Shown: positions 1 to 4,730 of the stretch, piece after piece | Layout of the letters: each line of letters starts with the position of its first letter | Position numbering within the stretch: the first letter of the stretch is position 1 | From: Candidatus Avelusimicrobium faecicola | GTDB taxonomy: Bacteria; Elusimicrobiota; Elusimicrobia; Elusimicrobiales; Elusimicrobiaceae | Reading direction: 5' to 3' | NCBI GenBank assembly: GCA_900540405.1 | Contig: UQFW01000018.1 | Location: 1-23,981 of the forward strand | Length of the DNA stretch: 23,981 nt | Position numbers and translations under genes: made by a program | The notes under the pieces: generated by a model | The model's database searches: none | Seen by the model: the letters and a program-made list of their open reading frames with translations, nothing else | Told to the model about the DNA's origin: nothing

Positions 1-13
1 AAAGTGCGCCCAA
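1..13. repeat. 13-bp duplicate of the tRNA-Arg 3' end
   Basis: Bases 1-13 are identical to bases 85-97, which cover the 3' acceptor strand, discriminator and first trailing bases of the tRNA at 89-160. The intervening DNA holds two small hairpins (arms 15-19/30-34, and a five-pair arm closed by a TTCG loop at about 37-50) plus the tRNA terminator. No D-, anticodon or T-arm belongs to this copy, so it is a fragment and not a second tRNA. Short copies of tRNA 3' ends are typical of old integration sites or of tRNA duplication, but no integrase is in view and the sequence to the left is not available. Confidence 0.5.
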
Positions 14-56
14 GGCCGTATTGTAGAGAACGGCATACAAGTTCGCTTGTGCGCAT

Positions 57-81
57 AAAAAACCACGCTTTCGCGTGGTTT
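57..81 (-). terminator. Rho-independent terminator of the tRNA-Arg gene
   Basis: Read on the minus strand, a perfect 9-bp stem (81-73 with 68-60) is closed by a GAAA tetraloop and followed by a six-T run. It begins only 7 nt past the tRNA discriminator base, as expected for a monocistronic tRNA transcript. Confidence 0.85.
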
Positions 82-88
82 CTAAAAG

Positions 89-160
89 TGCGCCCAACAG
101 GAATCGAACTTGTATCTTCAGCTCCGCAGGCTGACACTCTATCCATTGAGCTATGGGCGC
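89..160 (-). tRNA. tRNA-Arg, anticodon GCG
   Basis: The minus strand folds into a 72-nt cloverleaf. It has a 7-bp acceptor stem (GCGCCCA with TGGGCGC), a D-arm GCTC/GAGT with GG and A20 in the loop, a 5-bp anticodon stem TCAGC/GCTGA around the loop CTGCGGA, a 4-nt variable loop, and a T-arm with loop TTCGATT. Positions 34-36 are GCG, which reads CGC and CGU arginine codons; CGC is the dominant Arg codon in the genes here. A20 and C35 are known arginine identity elements. The 3' CCA is not encoded, and the T-stem has one A-C mismatch. Most bacteria read these codons with an ACG (inosine) anticodon, so G34 is uncommon. Its own promoter and terminator make it a single-gene unit. Confidence 0.93.
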
Positions 161-203
161 TTAAATCGGATTTTTAACTTCGCGGATTAATCACTACTCA
201 TTT

Positions 204-232
204 ATTCTAACATTTTTTGTTTTGTGTTTCAA
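204..232 (-). promoter_or_regulatory. Sigma-70-type promoter of tRNA-Arg
   Basis: On the minus strand, a -35 box TTGAAA (232-227), a 17-nt spacer and a -10 box TAGAAT (209-204) lie upstream of the tRNA. The predicted start near 197 gives a leader of about 37 nt before the mature 5' end, suitable for RNase P processing. Confidence 0.7.
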
Positions 233-312
233 GTTTTTTTTATTTTTAACACCGCAAAATATTTAGAACATATTTATTATAGCATTTTTCGGCGGCAGTA
301 GTTCAAGCAAAC

Positions 313-321
313 TGCTATAAT
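313..321 (+). promoter_or_regulatory. Extended -10 promoter, predicted leaderless start
   Basis: TGCTATAAT is a perfect extended -10 element (TG at 313-314, TATAAT at 316-321). No convincing -35 box lies 16-18 nt upstream, as is common for extended -10 promoters. Counting the last T as -7 places +1 at 328, exactly the A of the microprotein ATG. No Shine-Dalgarno precedes that ATG. Confidence 0.65.
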
Positions 322-327
322 ACTGGT

Positions 328-474
328 ATGAAAGAAAATAATACCGGAACTTATGTTTTTGATAAAAAAACGGGTAAAATGGTAAAAATTTCCTCCAATG
401 TGCCGTCGGTGCAAAAGGGGAAGGGCGGGCACGTCTGCCATGGGTGCTGCGGCCATTGCCATCATGACGAATAA
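328..474 (+). CDS. Cys/His-rich microprotein (48 aa), function unknown
   Basis: This is a 48-residue reading frame from ATG 328 to TAA 472-474. The N-terminal half is hydrophilic and lysine-rich, with a YVFDKKTGKMVKIS segment that looks like a short beta-hairpin. The C-terminus is HVCHGCCGHCHHDE, with four Cys and five His in the last 14 residues (CxxCCxxC interleaved with His). Such a tail would be expected to bind zinc or another soft metal; that is inference from composition. I do not recognise the family. Support for it being real: a perfect TATAAT placed so that the mRNA starts at its ATG, its position as first gene of the unit, and an 11-nt overlap with the next gene, which lacks a ribosome site of its own. 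Alternatives are a metal chaperone or sensor, a zinc-ribbon remnant, or a regulatory leader ORF. Confidence 0.7.
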   Translation: MKENNTGTYVFDKKTGKMVKISSNVPSVQKGKGGHVCHGCCGHCHHDE

Positions 475-1156
475 CGCCCCCGTCCAAAAAGCGTTTTCCG
501 GCGTTCTCCAATTTTTGATGAGGGCGCTGCGGGAGGTCTTTTTGCCGCATTTGTTGTGGGGGAGCGCCGTTTTTATGGTGGGGGGATTGGCCGTTTTCCG
601 CTTTACTTCCGGCCCGTTTGAAAACGCCCCTTGGCTACTGGCCGCGTGGGGAATCTGGCTCCTGTTTTGGTACGGCTTGGCCGCGCTTGTCTATACGTTT
701 TGCACGGCGGGCGTTTTTGCCATGCGGGCGGTATGTGCCAAGGTGGAAGATTTATTATATGCGTTTTTTGCGGCGGTGAAAGAAAATTTAGCCCAAAAAA
801 TTGAAAATATGGACGAGGGCCTCGCCAAAGACCAAGCCCGCGTGCTGATGAAAAACAGTATATCGGAAGTGGCCGCCCTGCTCAAAACGTATAAATTGCG
901 CTCCGTGCCCGGCGCGTTGGCGGCGGTTTTTTTAAGTTTGCTGACGTTCGCCGCGCGCTCCGTCTTGGTGGCGCGGCTCATGCAGTTTTCCGGCGCCACG
1001 GTAAGTTTAAGCGCCGTTTTTGCCAGCCGGGCGACGTTGGTGGGGGCGATTTTCTTAAATTTACGGTTGATTTGTTCCGTTTTATTGTGGATTTTGTATT
1101 TGTGCGGAGCCGCGTTTACGGGGCTCAATTTACTGGCTTTGTGTATGGGGAGGTAG
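464..1156 (+). CDS. Polytopic membrane protein, function unknown (230 aa)
   Basis: I see no recognisable family motif. From ATG 464 the protein has about four hydrophobic stretches: residues about 27-46, a long one at about 56-86 that may be a hairpin, about 147-172 and about 200-225. A charged helical region (about 88-145, with Glu/Lys/Asp) lies between the second and third. The frame is open further upstream to an ATG at 398, but that extension overlaps the microprotein and is Arg/Gly-rich and unlike the rest. ATG 464 overlaps the end of the microprotein by 11 nt and has no Shine-Dalgarno, which suggests translational coupling to it; ATG 518 is another possibility. It is followed 1 nt later by the TPR gene. 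The shared operon suggests an envelope role, but that is inference. Confidence 0.75.
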   Translation: MTNNAPVQKAFSGVLQFLMRALREVFLPHLLWGSAVFMVGGLAVFRFTSGPFENAPWLLAAWGIWLLFWYGLAALVYTFCTAGVFAMRAVCAKVEDLLYAFFAAVKENLAQKIENMDEGLAKDQARVLMKNSISEVAALLKTYKLRSVPGALAAVFLSLLTFAARSVLVARLMQFSGATVSLSAVFASRATLVGAIFLNLRLICSVLLWILYLCGAAFTGLNLLALCMGR

Positions 1157-1157
1157 T

Positions 1158-2315
1158 ATGCGTGTAGTTTTGTTGGGATTTTTATTGTTTTTGGCGGGGG
1201 TGTGTCAGGCGGCGTCGCCCGCTTTAACGCAAATTCAGGCGGAAAAAGACCCTGCCAAACAAATCAAATTATTAAATGCGTTTATCAAAAAATCGCCCAA
1301 AACCCGCAAGGCGTACCATTTGCGGGGGGATGCTTACCGCGCGTTGGGCCGCTATAAACAGGCGGTGGAGGACTATACCCAAACCATCAAATTAAGCCCT
1401 AATTGGGCGTTTTCTTACTATGCGCGCGCACTGGTTTATATGGATATGGGGCGTTGGCCGTCGGCCGAGGCGGATTTAAGCCGCGCCATTAGCTTAAATA
1501 AATCCTACCGTGATTTTTACCTTTACCGCGCCCGGACCGAAATGAAACTTTCAAAATACAACGCGGCCATTGCCGATTATAAAAAATACTGGGGCAAGCG
1601 CAAGCCGACGGCGGCCGGCTCCTTGGCGTTGGCCAAAGCCTATATGGGCGCTTATAAATACGATAACGCCCGCAAGGAACTGCTCTCCCTGGCCGCCCGC
1701 ACGCCGGACGACCCGGAAGTTTATTTTATGTTGGGGCGCATCCAACAACTGCGCGGCGCCTTGGATGAGGCTGTTTCTTATTACAGTAAATCCATCAACC
1801 GCAACCCTGCGTATGCGCCCGCGTGGCTGAGAAGGGGGGACACGTTTAAGGAAATGAAAGATTTGCCCGCCGCGTTGGAAGATTACACCGCGCTACTAGC
1901 CCTGGAAACCAAAGAGGCCGCCTATTACAACCGCCGGGGGCTTGTGTATGAAGAAATGAAAGATTTTGAAAATGCCGTGGCCGATTATAACAAAGCCATA
2001 GAAATTAATCCCAAATGGTCCATTCCCTACAATAACCGCGGGTATGCGTACCTGAACTTAAAAAAGTGGAACGAGGCCCGGCAGGATTTGGAAAACGCCA
2101 TTAAGTTGGACGAGTCCGCCCCTACGCCTTATGTCAATTTGGCGGGCGTGTATTGGCTCAGCAAGCGGGATAAAAAGAACACCTACCAGTATTTGGAAAA
2201 AGCCATTAAGCACAACTTCCGCAATTTTGACGCGTTATATGACGAAGACCAAAAAGGGTGGATGTTTAAGGATATTAACAAAACGGCGGAATTTCGCGCC
2301 ATTATGTACCGTTAA
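1158..2315 (+). CDS. Secreted tetratricopeptide-repeat protein (385 aa)
   Basis: The N-terminus (MRVVLLGFLLFLAGVCQAAS) is a typical signal peptide with probable cleavage after CQA or the next Ala, so the protein is likely periplasmic. The rest is close to a continuous array of about nine TPR units, 34 residues each. The spaced G-Y-A and A-DY-KAI-NP signatures are visible, for example AVEDYTQTIKLSPNWAFSYY, AVADYNKAIEINPKWSIPYN and ARQDLENAIKLDESAPTPYV. TPRs form a superhelical protein-binding scaffold, and no catalytic domain is present. The start has a good GGAGG ribosome site (the GGGGAGGTAGT just before 1158) overlapping the stop of the upstream membrane-protein gene, so the two are probably cotranslated. 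A periplasmic adaptor working with that membrane protein is the simplest guess. The stop codon overlaps the stop of the convergent glycosylase gene. Confidence 0.9.
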   Translation: MRVVLLGFLLFLAGVCQAASPALTQIQAEKDPAKQIKLLNAFIKKSPKTRKAYHLRGDAYRALGRYKQAVEDYTQTIKLSPNWAFSYYARALVYMDMGRWPSAEADLSRAISLNKSYRDFYLYRARTEMKLSKYNAAIADYKKYWGKRKPTAAGSLALAKAYMGAYKYDNARKELLSLAARTPDDPEVYFMLGRIQQLRGALDEAVSYYSKSINRNPAYAPAWLRRGDTFKEMKDLPAALEDYTALLALETKEAAYYNRRGLVYEEMKDFENAVADYNKAIEINPKWSIPYNNRGYAYLNLKKWNEARQDLENAIKLDESAPTPYVNLAGVYWLSKRDKKNTYQYLEKAIKHNFRNFDALYDEDQKGWMFKDINKTAEFRAIMYR

Positions 2316-2812
2316 TTAAGCCCTTGTGAGGCTTTGCGTAGCGCGCTGACCCACAGCGCGCTTTTTTGTTGGGGGGAAAGGGCGGCGTTAGCGGGGCTGG
2401 TGGACGGCAGTAAAAGATACGTTTTGCCGGGCAACTGCCCGAACGCGCGCACAAAGTATTGGTGGGCGGCGGTGCCGTTAAAAAGGAGCGTTTTTATGGC
2501 CGGATACCGGGCGAAAAGGGATAAAAAATCGTTCGGAACGGCTTGGCGGATGTGCGCGTCCAAACTGCCGGCGCGCTCGCACGAGGACAGCGCATCCCAA
2601 AGCCCGCCGCCGTTGGCTAACAGCACGGAAAGTTTATCCGCATAATTTTTAGAGGTTCTGCCGTTGGAAAAAGCGGCGAACACGCATGGCCAAAACAAGT
2701 TGCGTGGGTGGGCGTAATAGGCTTGGGCGGCCAGGCTGGCCGCGCCCGGCATACTGCCAATAACCATAAAAACGGTGCGTTCGTCCACTACGGGCGGGAA
2801 ACAAATAGGCAT
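2312..2812 (-). CDS. DNA-deoxyinosine/uracil-type DNA glycosylase (166 aa)
   Basis: This is a uracil-DNA-glycosylase-superfamily protein resembling the hypoxanthine-DNA glycosylase family, which excises deaminated bases (hypoxanthine, and in some members uracil) to start base excision repair. Visible motifs are GSMPGAASLAAQAYYAHPRN (from about residue 19), followed by LFWPCVF, then GGGLWDAL, and the C-terminal STSPANA block that corresponds to the HPSP-like motif of the superfamily. Family members have Asn in the first motif position region (HPRN) in place of a catalytic Asp. I chose the ATG at 2812. A longer open frame to 2887 would run through the promoter region and into the divergent ogt gene. 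The ATG at 2812 lies exactly 6 nt after a TATAAT, so translation is probably leaderless. The last codons contain the terminator of the convergent TPR gene, and the two stop codons overlap. Confidence 0.85.
   Translation of the reverse strand: MPICFPPVVDERTVFMVIGSMPGAASLAAQAYYAHPRNLFWPCVFAAFSNGRTSKNYADKLSVLLANGGGLWDALSSCERAGSLDAHIRQAVPNDFLSLFARYPAIKTLLFNGTAAHQYFVRAFGQLPGKTYLLLPSTSPANAALSPQQKSALWVSALRKASQGLN
2340..2367 (+). terminator. Intrinsic terminator located inside the convergent gene
   Basis: A perfect 9-bp GC-rich stem (AGCGCGCTG at 2340-2348 with 2354-2362) has a 5-nt loop and continues into a run of T to 2367. It ends plus-strand transcription 25 nt after the TPR stop codon. The same bases encode the last residues (about ALWVSALRK) of the minus-strand glycosylase. 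On the minus strand no T-run follows, so it acts in one direction only. Confidence 0.85.
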
Positions 2813-2818
2813 AGGAGT

Positions 2819-2824
2819 ATTATA
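2819..2824 (-). promoter_or_regulatory. -10 box giving a predicted leaderless glycosylase mRNA
   Basis: On the minus strand TATAAT (2824-2819) is followed by six bases (ACTCCT) and the ATG at 2812. The layout is identical to that at 316-330, where the six bases are ACTGGT. The expected +1 is the A of the ATG. No clear -35 box is visible in the GC-rich upstream DNA. Confidence 0.6.
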
Positions 2825-2853
2825 GGATTTTTGGCGCGCGTGCGGGGCGGAAA

Positions 2854-2862
2854 TGCTACAAT
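2854..2862 (+). promoter_or_regulatory. Extended -10 promoter of ogt
   Basis: TGCTACAAT (TG at 2854-2855, TACAAT at 2857-2862) predicts transcription starting near 2869, about 5 nt before ATG 2874. It lies back to back with the glycosylase promoter in a 61-bp divergent intergenic region. Confidence 0.55.
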
Positions 2863-2873
2863 TTTTTAGGTGT

Positions 2874-3353
2874 ATGATGAACAACATTTGTTTTGTTTCT
2901 TCCCCGGTGGGGGCGCTTGAAATTCAAGATGACGGCGCGTGTTTAACGGTGGTTCGGTTTGCTCCCGCGGGTACTGCGGCGAGTGCGCCCAATTCTCCCG
3001 TTGCTCAGTTGGCGGCCCGGCAGTTGCAAGCGTATTTTGCGGGTACGCTCACCCGGTTTAGCGTTCCGCTTGCTTTGGCGGGAACCCCCTTTCAACAGGC
3101 GGTTTGGCGGGCTTTACTGGATATTCCTTACGGGCAGACCCGTTCTTACGGGCAAATTGCGGTGGCTATTAACAGGCCCCGGGCGTGCCGGGCGGTGGGT
3201 ATGGCCAATAATAAAAACCCCATTTGTATTTTGGTGCCGTGCCACCGGGTCATAGGGGCAGGCGGAAATTTGACCGGGTACGCAGGGGGATTAACAATAA
3301 AAGAATGGTTGCTGTCGCACGAGCGCGCTACGGTAAAAAAGTCTTATAAGTAG
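2874..3353 (+). CDS. ogt: Methylated-DNA--protein-cysteine methyltransferase
   Basis: This suicide repair protein transfers the alkyl group of O6-alkylguanine (and O4-alkylthymine) in DNA to its own cysteine. The active-site signature ILVPCHRVIG is complete, with the acceptor Cys at about residue 123. Upstream are the helix-turn-helix region with FQQAVWRALLDIPYGQTRSYG (Arg-finger and DNA-recognition part, residues about 75-105) and the family hallmark AVGMANNKNP. The ending GYAGGLTIKEWLLSHE is also typical. At about 159 residues it is the short Ogt form without the Ada N-terminal domain. ATG 2874 and ATG 2877 are adjacent, and the upstream ATG at 2853 would fall inside the promoter. It is divergent from the deaminated-base glycosylase gene, so the region is a small DNA-repair locus. 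Confidence 0.95.
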   Translation: MMNNICFVSSPVGALEIQDDGACLTVVRFAPAGTAASAPNSPVAQLAARQLQAYFAGTLTRFSVPLALAGTPFQQAVWRALLDIPYGQTRSYGQIAVAINRPRACRAVGMANNKNPICILVPCHRVIGAGGNLTGYAGGLTIKEWLLSHERATVKKSYK

Positions 3354-3360
3354 CGCCCAT

Positions 3361-3448
3361 GCGCGGGGGCAGGCCCCGCGCAAACTCATAAAAAACTTGC
3401 CGGGTGGGTATCGCACATTTTAGGCGGCCCCGCGCAAGCTCACAAAAA
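3361..3448. repeat. Imperfect GC-rich direct repeat in the ogt 3' intergenic region
   Basis: A 23-nt unit starting GGCCCCGCGCAA (3372-3394) recurs at 3426-3448 with two substitutions. The first copy also forms the right arm of a strong hairpin (GCGCGGGG at 3361-3368 with 3374-3381). Neither hairpin is followed by a T-run, so neither looks like a terminator. The region otherwise shows no ORF; it may be a decayed extragenic repeat. Confidence 0.5.
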
Positions 3449-3452
3449 GCAT

Positions 3453-3484
3453 AAAAAAACCCGAGGAAAACCCCGGGCTTTTTT
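3453..3484. terminator. Bidirectional terminator between ogt and the flavoprotein gene
   Basis: The stem CCCGAGG/CCCCGGG (3460-3466 with 3471-3477, one A-C mismatch) has an AAAA loop. It is flanked by seven A on the left and six T on the right (3479-3484), so it can terminate both ogt from the left and the flavoprotein operon from the right. Confidence 0.8.
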
Positions 3485-3498
3485 ACAAAACAATCTTT

Positions 3499-4050
3499 TT
3501 ATAAGGTTTTGCCCAAGGCTTGCGCTTGCTTGAGGTACGGCGTATTAATCACGGCGCCTTTTTCATGACAGGCTCCGGCTAGCACCATACCGCGGTCTTG
3601 CCAACCCAAATAATCGCAAATGCTTTTATAGGTGGCTTTTAGGCCGTCAAAATCGCCGTCTTTTTCGGTGCCTTCGCCGCAGGCCAGCAAAACGGCTTCT
3701 TTTACTTTCAGCTTGCGTTTGGCGTTGGCGGACATATACGCATACAGTTTATCCACCACCGCTTTTAATTGCGCGCTCATATTGAACCAGTAGAGCGGCG
3801 TGCAGAAAACAAGCACGCCCGCTTCTTCCAGTTTGGGCGCCAATAATTTGAAGCCGTCGTCAAACACGCACGGCTCGCCCTGGCTCCAACATTGGTTGCA
3901 GGCTTTGCAGGGCAACACCGGGTGAAAGGGGGAATCAAACACATCCGCCTGGTGCCCGGCGGCTTTGGCCCCCTGGATAAGCGCATCCGCCAATATGGCC
4001 GTATTGCCCAGTTGGCGCGGGCTGCCGGTAAGGACTAATACTTTTTTCAT
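3499..4050 (-). CDS. NAD(P)H-dependent flavodoxin-fold oxidoreductase (183 aa)
   Basis: This protein belongs to the NADPH-dependent FMN reductase/iron-sulfur-flavoprotein-like group. The N-terminal strand and phosphate loop VLVLTGSPRQLGNT (residues 4-17) bind the FMN phosphate. The block CKACNQCWSQGEPC (C-x2-C-x2-C-x6-C, about residues 48-61) followed by FDD is the cysteine pattern of the subgroup, where it can carry a [4Fe-4S] cluster or act as redox thiols. Then come LVFCTPLYWFNMSAQLK and VDKLY, a flavin-contact and dimer segment. There is no signal peptide, so it is cytoplasmic. Its ATG overlaps the stop of the upstream thioredoxin-fold gene as ATGA (4047-4050), so the two are translationally coupled. 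The physiological electron acceptor cannot be told from sequence. Confidence 0.88.
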   Translation of the reverse strand: MKKVLVLTGSPRQLGNTAILADALIQGAKAAGHQADVFDSPFHPVLPCKACNQCWSQGEPCVFDDGFKLLAPKLEEAGVLVFCTPLYWFNMSAQLKAVVDKLYAYMSANAKRKLKVKEAVLLACGEGTEKDGDFDGLKATYKSICDYLGWQDRGMVLAGACHEKGAVINTPYLKQAQALGKTL

Positions 4051-4631
4051 TTGCGCTCCAAAGAAACCATAGAAACTTCTTTTTCCAAATTCCCGGCGGC
4101 GGATTTTAATTCTTTCACGCGGTCTTCGGCATAGCCTTCAAAGGTTTTAATCAGTTGGTGCTTGGCATCCAACAAAAACAGCATAGGCACGCCGTCTACC
4201 TTAAATTGGTTGGCAACGCCTTGGCCGTTGTATACGGCGTCAAAGCGCAGGTTGTCTTTCCTTAATAGGGCCAGCGGCTTTTGGGGTTCGCTGTCCGTAA
4301 ATACCGCAACAAATTGCACATTACGCAGGGCTTTGCGGGCTTCTTCCAACTGCGGGAGCGTTTTTTGGCAGTGCGGGCAGCCGGAGCTGACTACCGCCAC
4401 CAAAAGCGGCGTTCCCGTATAATCGGCGGTGGTCCAGGTATCCCCGCGGCGCACGGTGGGCAGGGCAAATTGAACGGTAGCGGCGGCGGGTTTCTGTTTT
4501 ACCTTGGCCGTAGCTTTGGCCCGTTTTTGGGCGGCGGAAACTTTTTTAGCTTTCGCGCGGGTGGCGGCAGGGGCGGCATTCAGCACACCTGCCAGGCAAA
4601 AAATGCCGGCTAGCAAATAAATTTTTTTCAT
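4047..4631 (-). CDS. Exported thioredoxin-fold (TlpA/ResA-like) protein (194 aa)
   Basis: A signal peptide (MKKIYLLAGIFCLAGVLNAA) is followed by a Lys/Ala-rich linker (about residues 21-50) and a thioredoxin domain. The redox motif is SSGCPHCQKTLPQL with C85-Pro-His-C88, a DsbA-like CPHC centre. The expected cis-proline follows as DGVPMLFLLD. The start of the fold (RRGDTWTTADYTGTPLLVAV) matches the AhpC/TSA-like TlpA group. It probably acts outside the cytoplasm as a thiol-disulfide oxidoreductase or reductase. It is the first gene of a two-gene operon with the flavoprotein gene. The start has no Shine-Dalgarno, but a TATACT box lies exactly 6 nt upstream, so the mRNA is predicted to be leaderless. 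It is divergent from mnmE. Confidence 0.9.
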   Translation of the reverse strand: MKKIYLLAGIFCLAGVLNAAPAATRAKAKKVSAAQKRAKATAKVKQKPAAATVQFALPTVRRGDTWTTADYTGTPLLVAVVSSGCPHCQKTLPQLEEARKALRNVQFVAVFTDSEPQKPLALLRKDNLRFDAVYNGQGVANQFKVDGVPMLFLLDAKHQLIKTFEGYAEDRVKELKSAAGNLEKEVSMVSLERK

Positions 4632-4637
4632 ATAAAA

Positions 4638-4643
4638 AGTATA
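4638..4643 (-). promoter_or_regulatory. -10 box giving a predicted leaderless thioredoxin mRNA
   Basis: On the minus strand TATACT (4643-4638) is followed by TTTTAT and the ATG at 4631, the third occurrence of a -10 hexamer exactly 6 nt before an ATG in this window. No Shine-Dalgarno sequence and no good -35 box are seen. Confidence 0.55.
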
Positions 4644-4692
4644 GCTTTTTTGGAAAGTTTACACACGGGTAAATTTCCCTATATAAAAACCC

Positions 4693-4720
4693 TTCAAAAC
4701 GGGGCAAAAAAAGGTAAAAT
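4693..4720 (+). promoter_or_regulatory. Likely promoter of the mnmE-to-murG operon
   Basis: TTCAAA (4693-4698, 4 of 6 to the -35 consensus), a 16-nt spacer and TAAAAT (4715-4720) predict a start near 4727, about 4 nt before ATG 4731. It is the only convincing promoter seen upstream of the eleven-gene run. Confidence 0.5.
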
Positions 4721-4730
4721 ATATATGTCT

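Noticed and set aside
1..60. Possible second tRNA at the left edge
   Set aside because: Only the last 13 bases resemble the tRNA; the bases before them on the minus strand do not form a T-arm or anticodon arm.
398..463. Upstream extension of the membrane-protein ORF to ATG 398
   Set aside because: The extra 22 residues overlap the microprotein in another frame, are Arg/Gly-rich and lack a ribosome site; ATG 464 fits operon overlap better.
691..1128. 145-codon open frame on the minus strand
   Set aside because: Antisense to a membrane-protein gene with normal codon use; no motif, start signal or operon partner.
1158..1220. Lipoprotein signal in the TPR protein (LAGVC)
   Set aside because: Val directly before Cys and Gly at -2 do not fit the usual lipobox; a normal signal-peptidase I site after CQA or CQAA is more likely.
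2334..2645. 103-codon plus-strand frame
   Set aside because: Shadow of the glycosylase gene on the other strand; it also begins inside the terminator of the TPR gene.
2813..2887. N-terminal extension of the glycosylase to 2887
   Set aside because: It would run across the TATAAT of this gene and into the divergent ogt start; the family normally begins close to the GSMPG motif.
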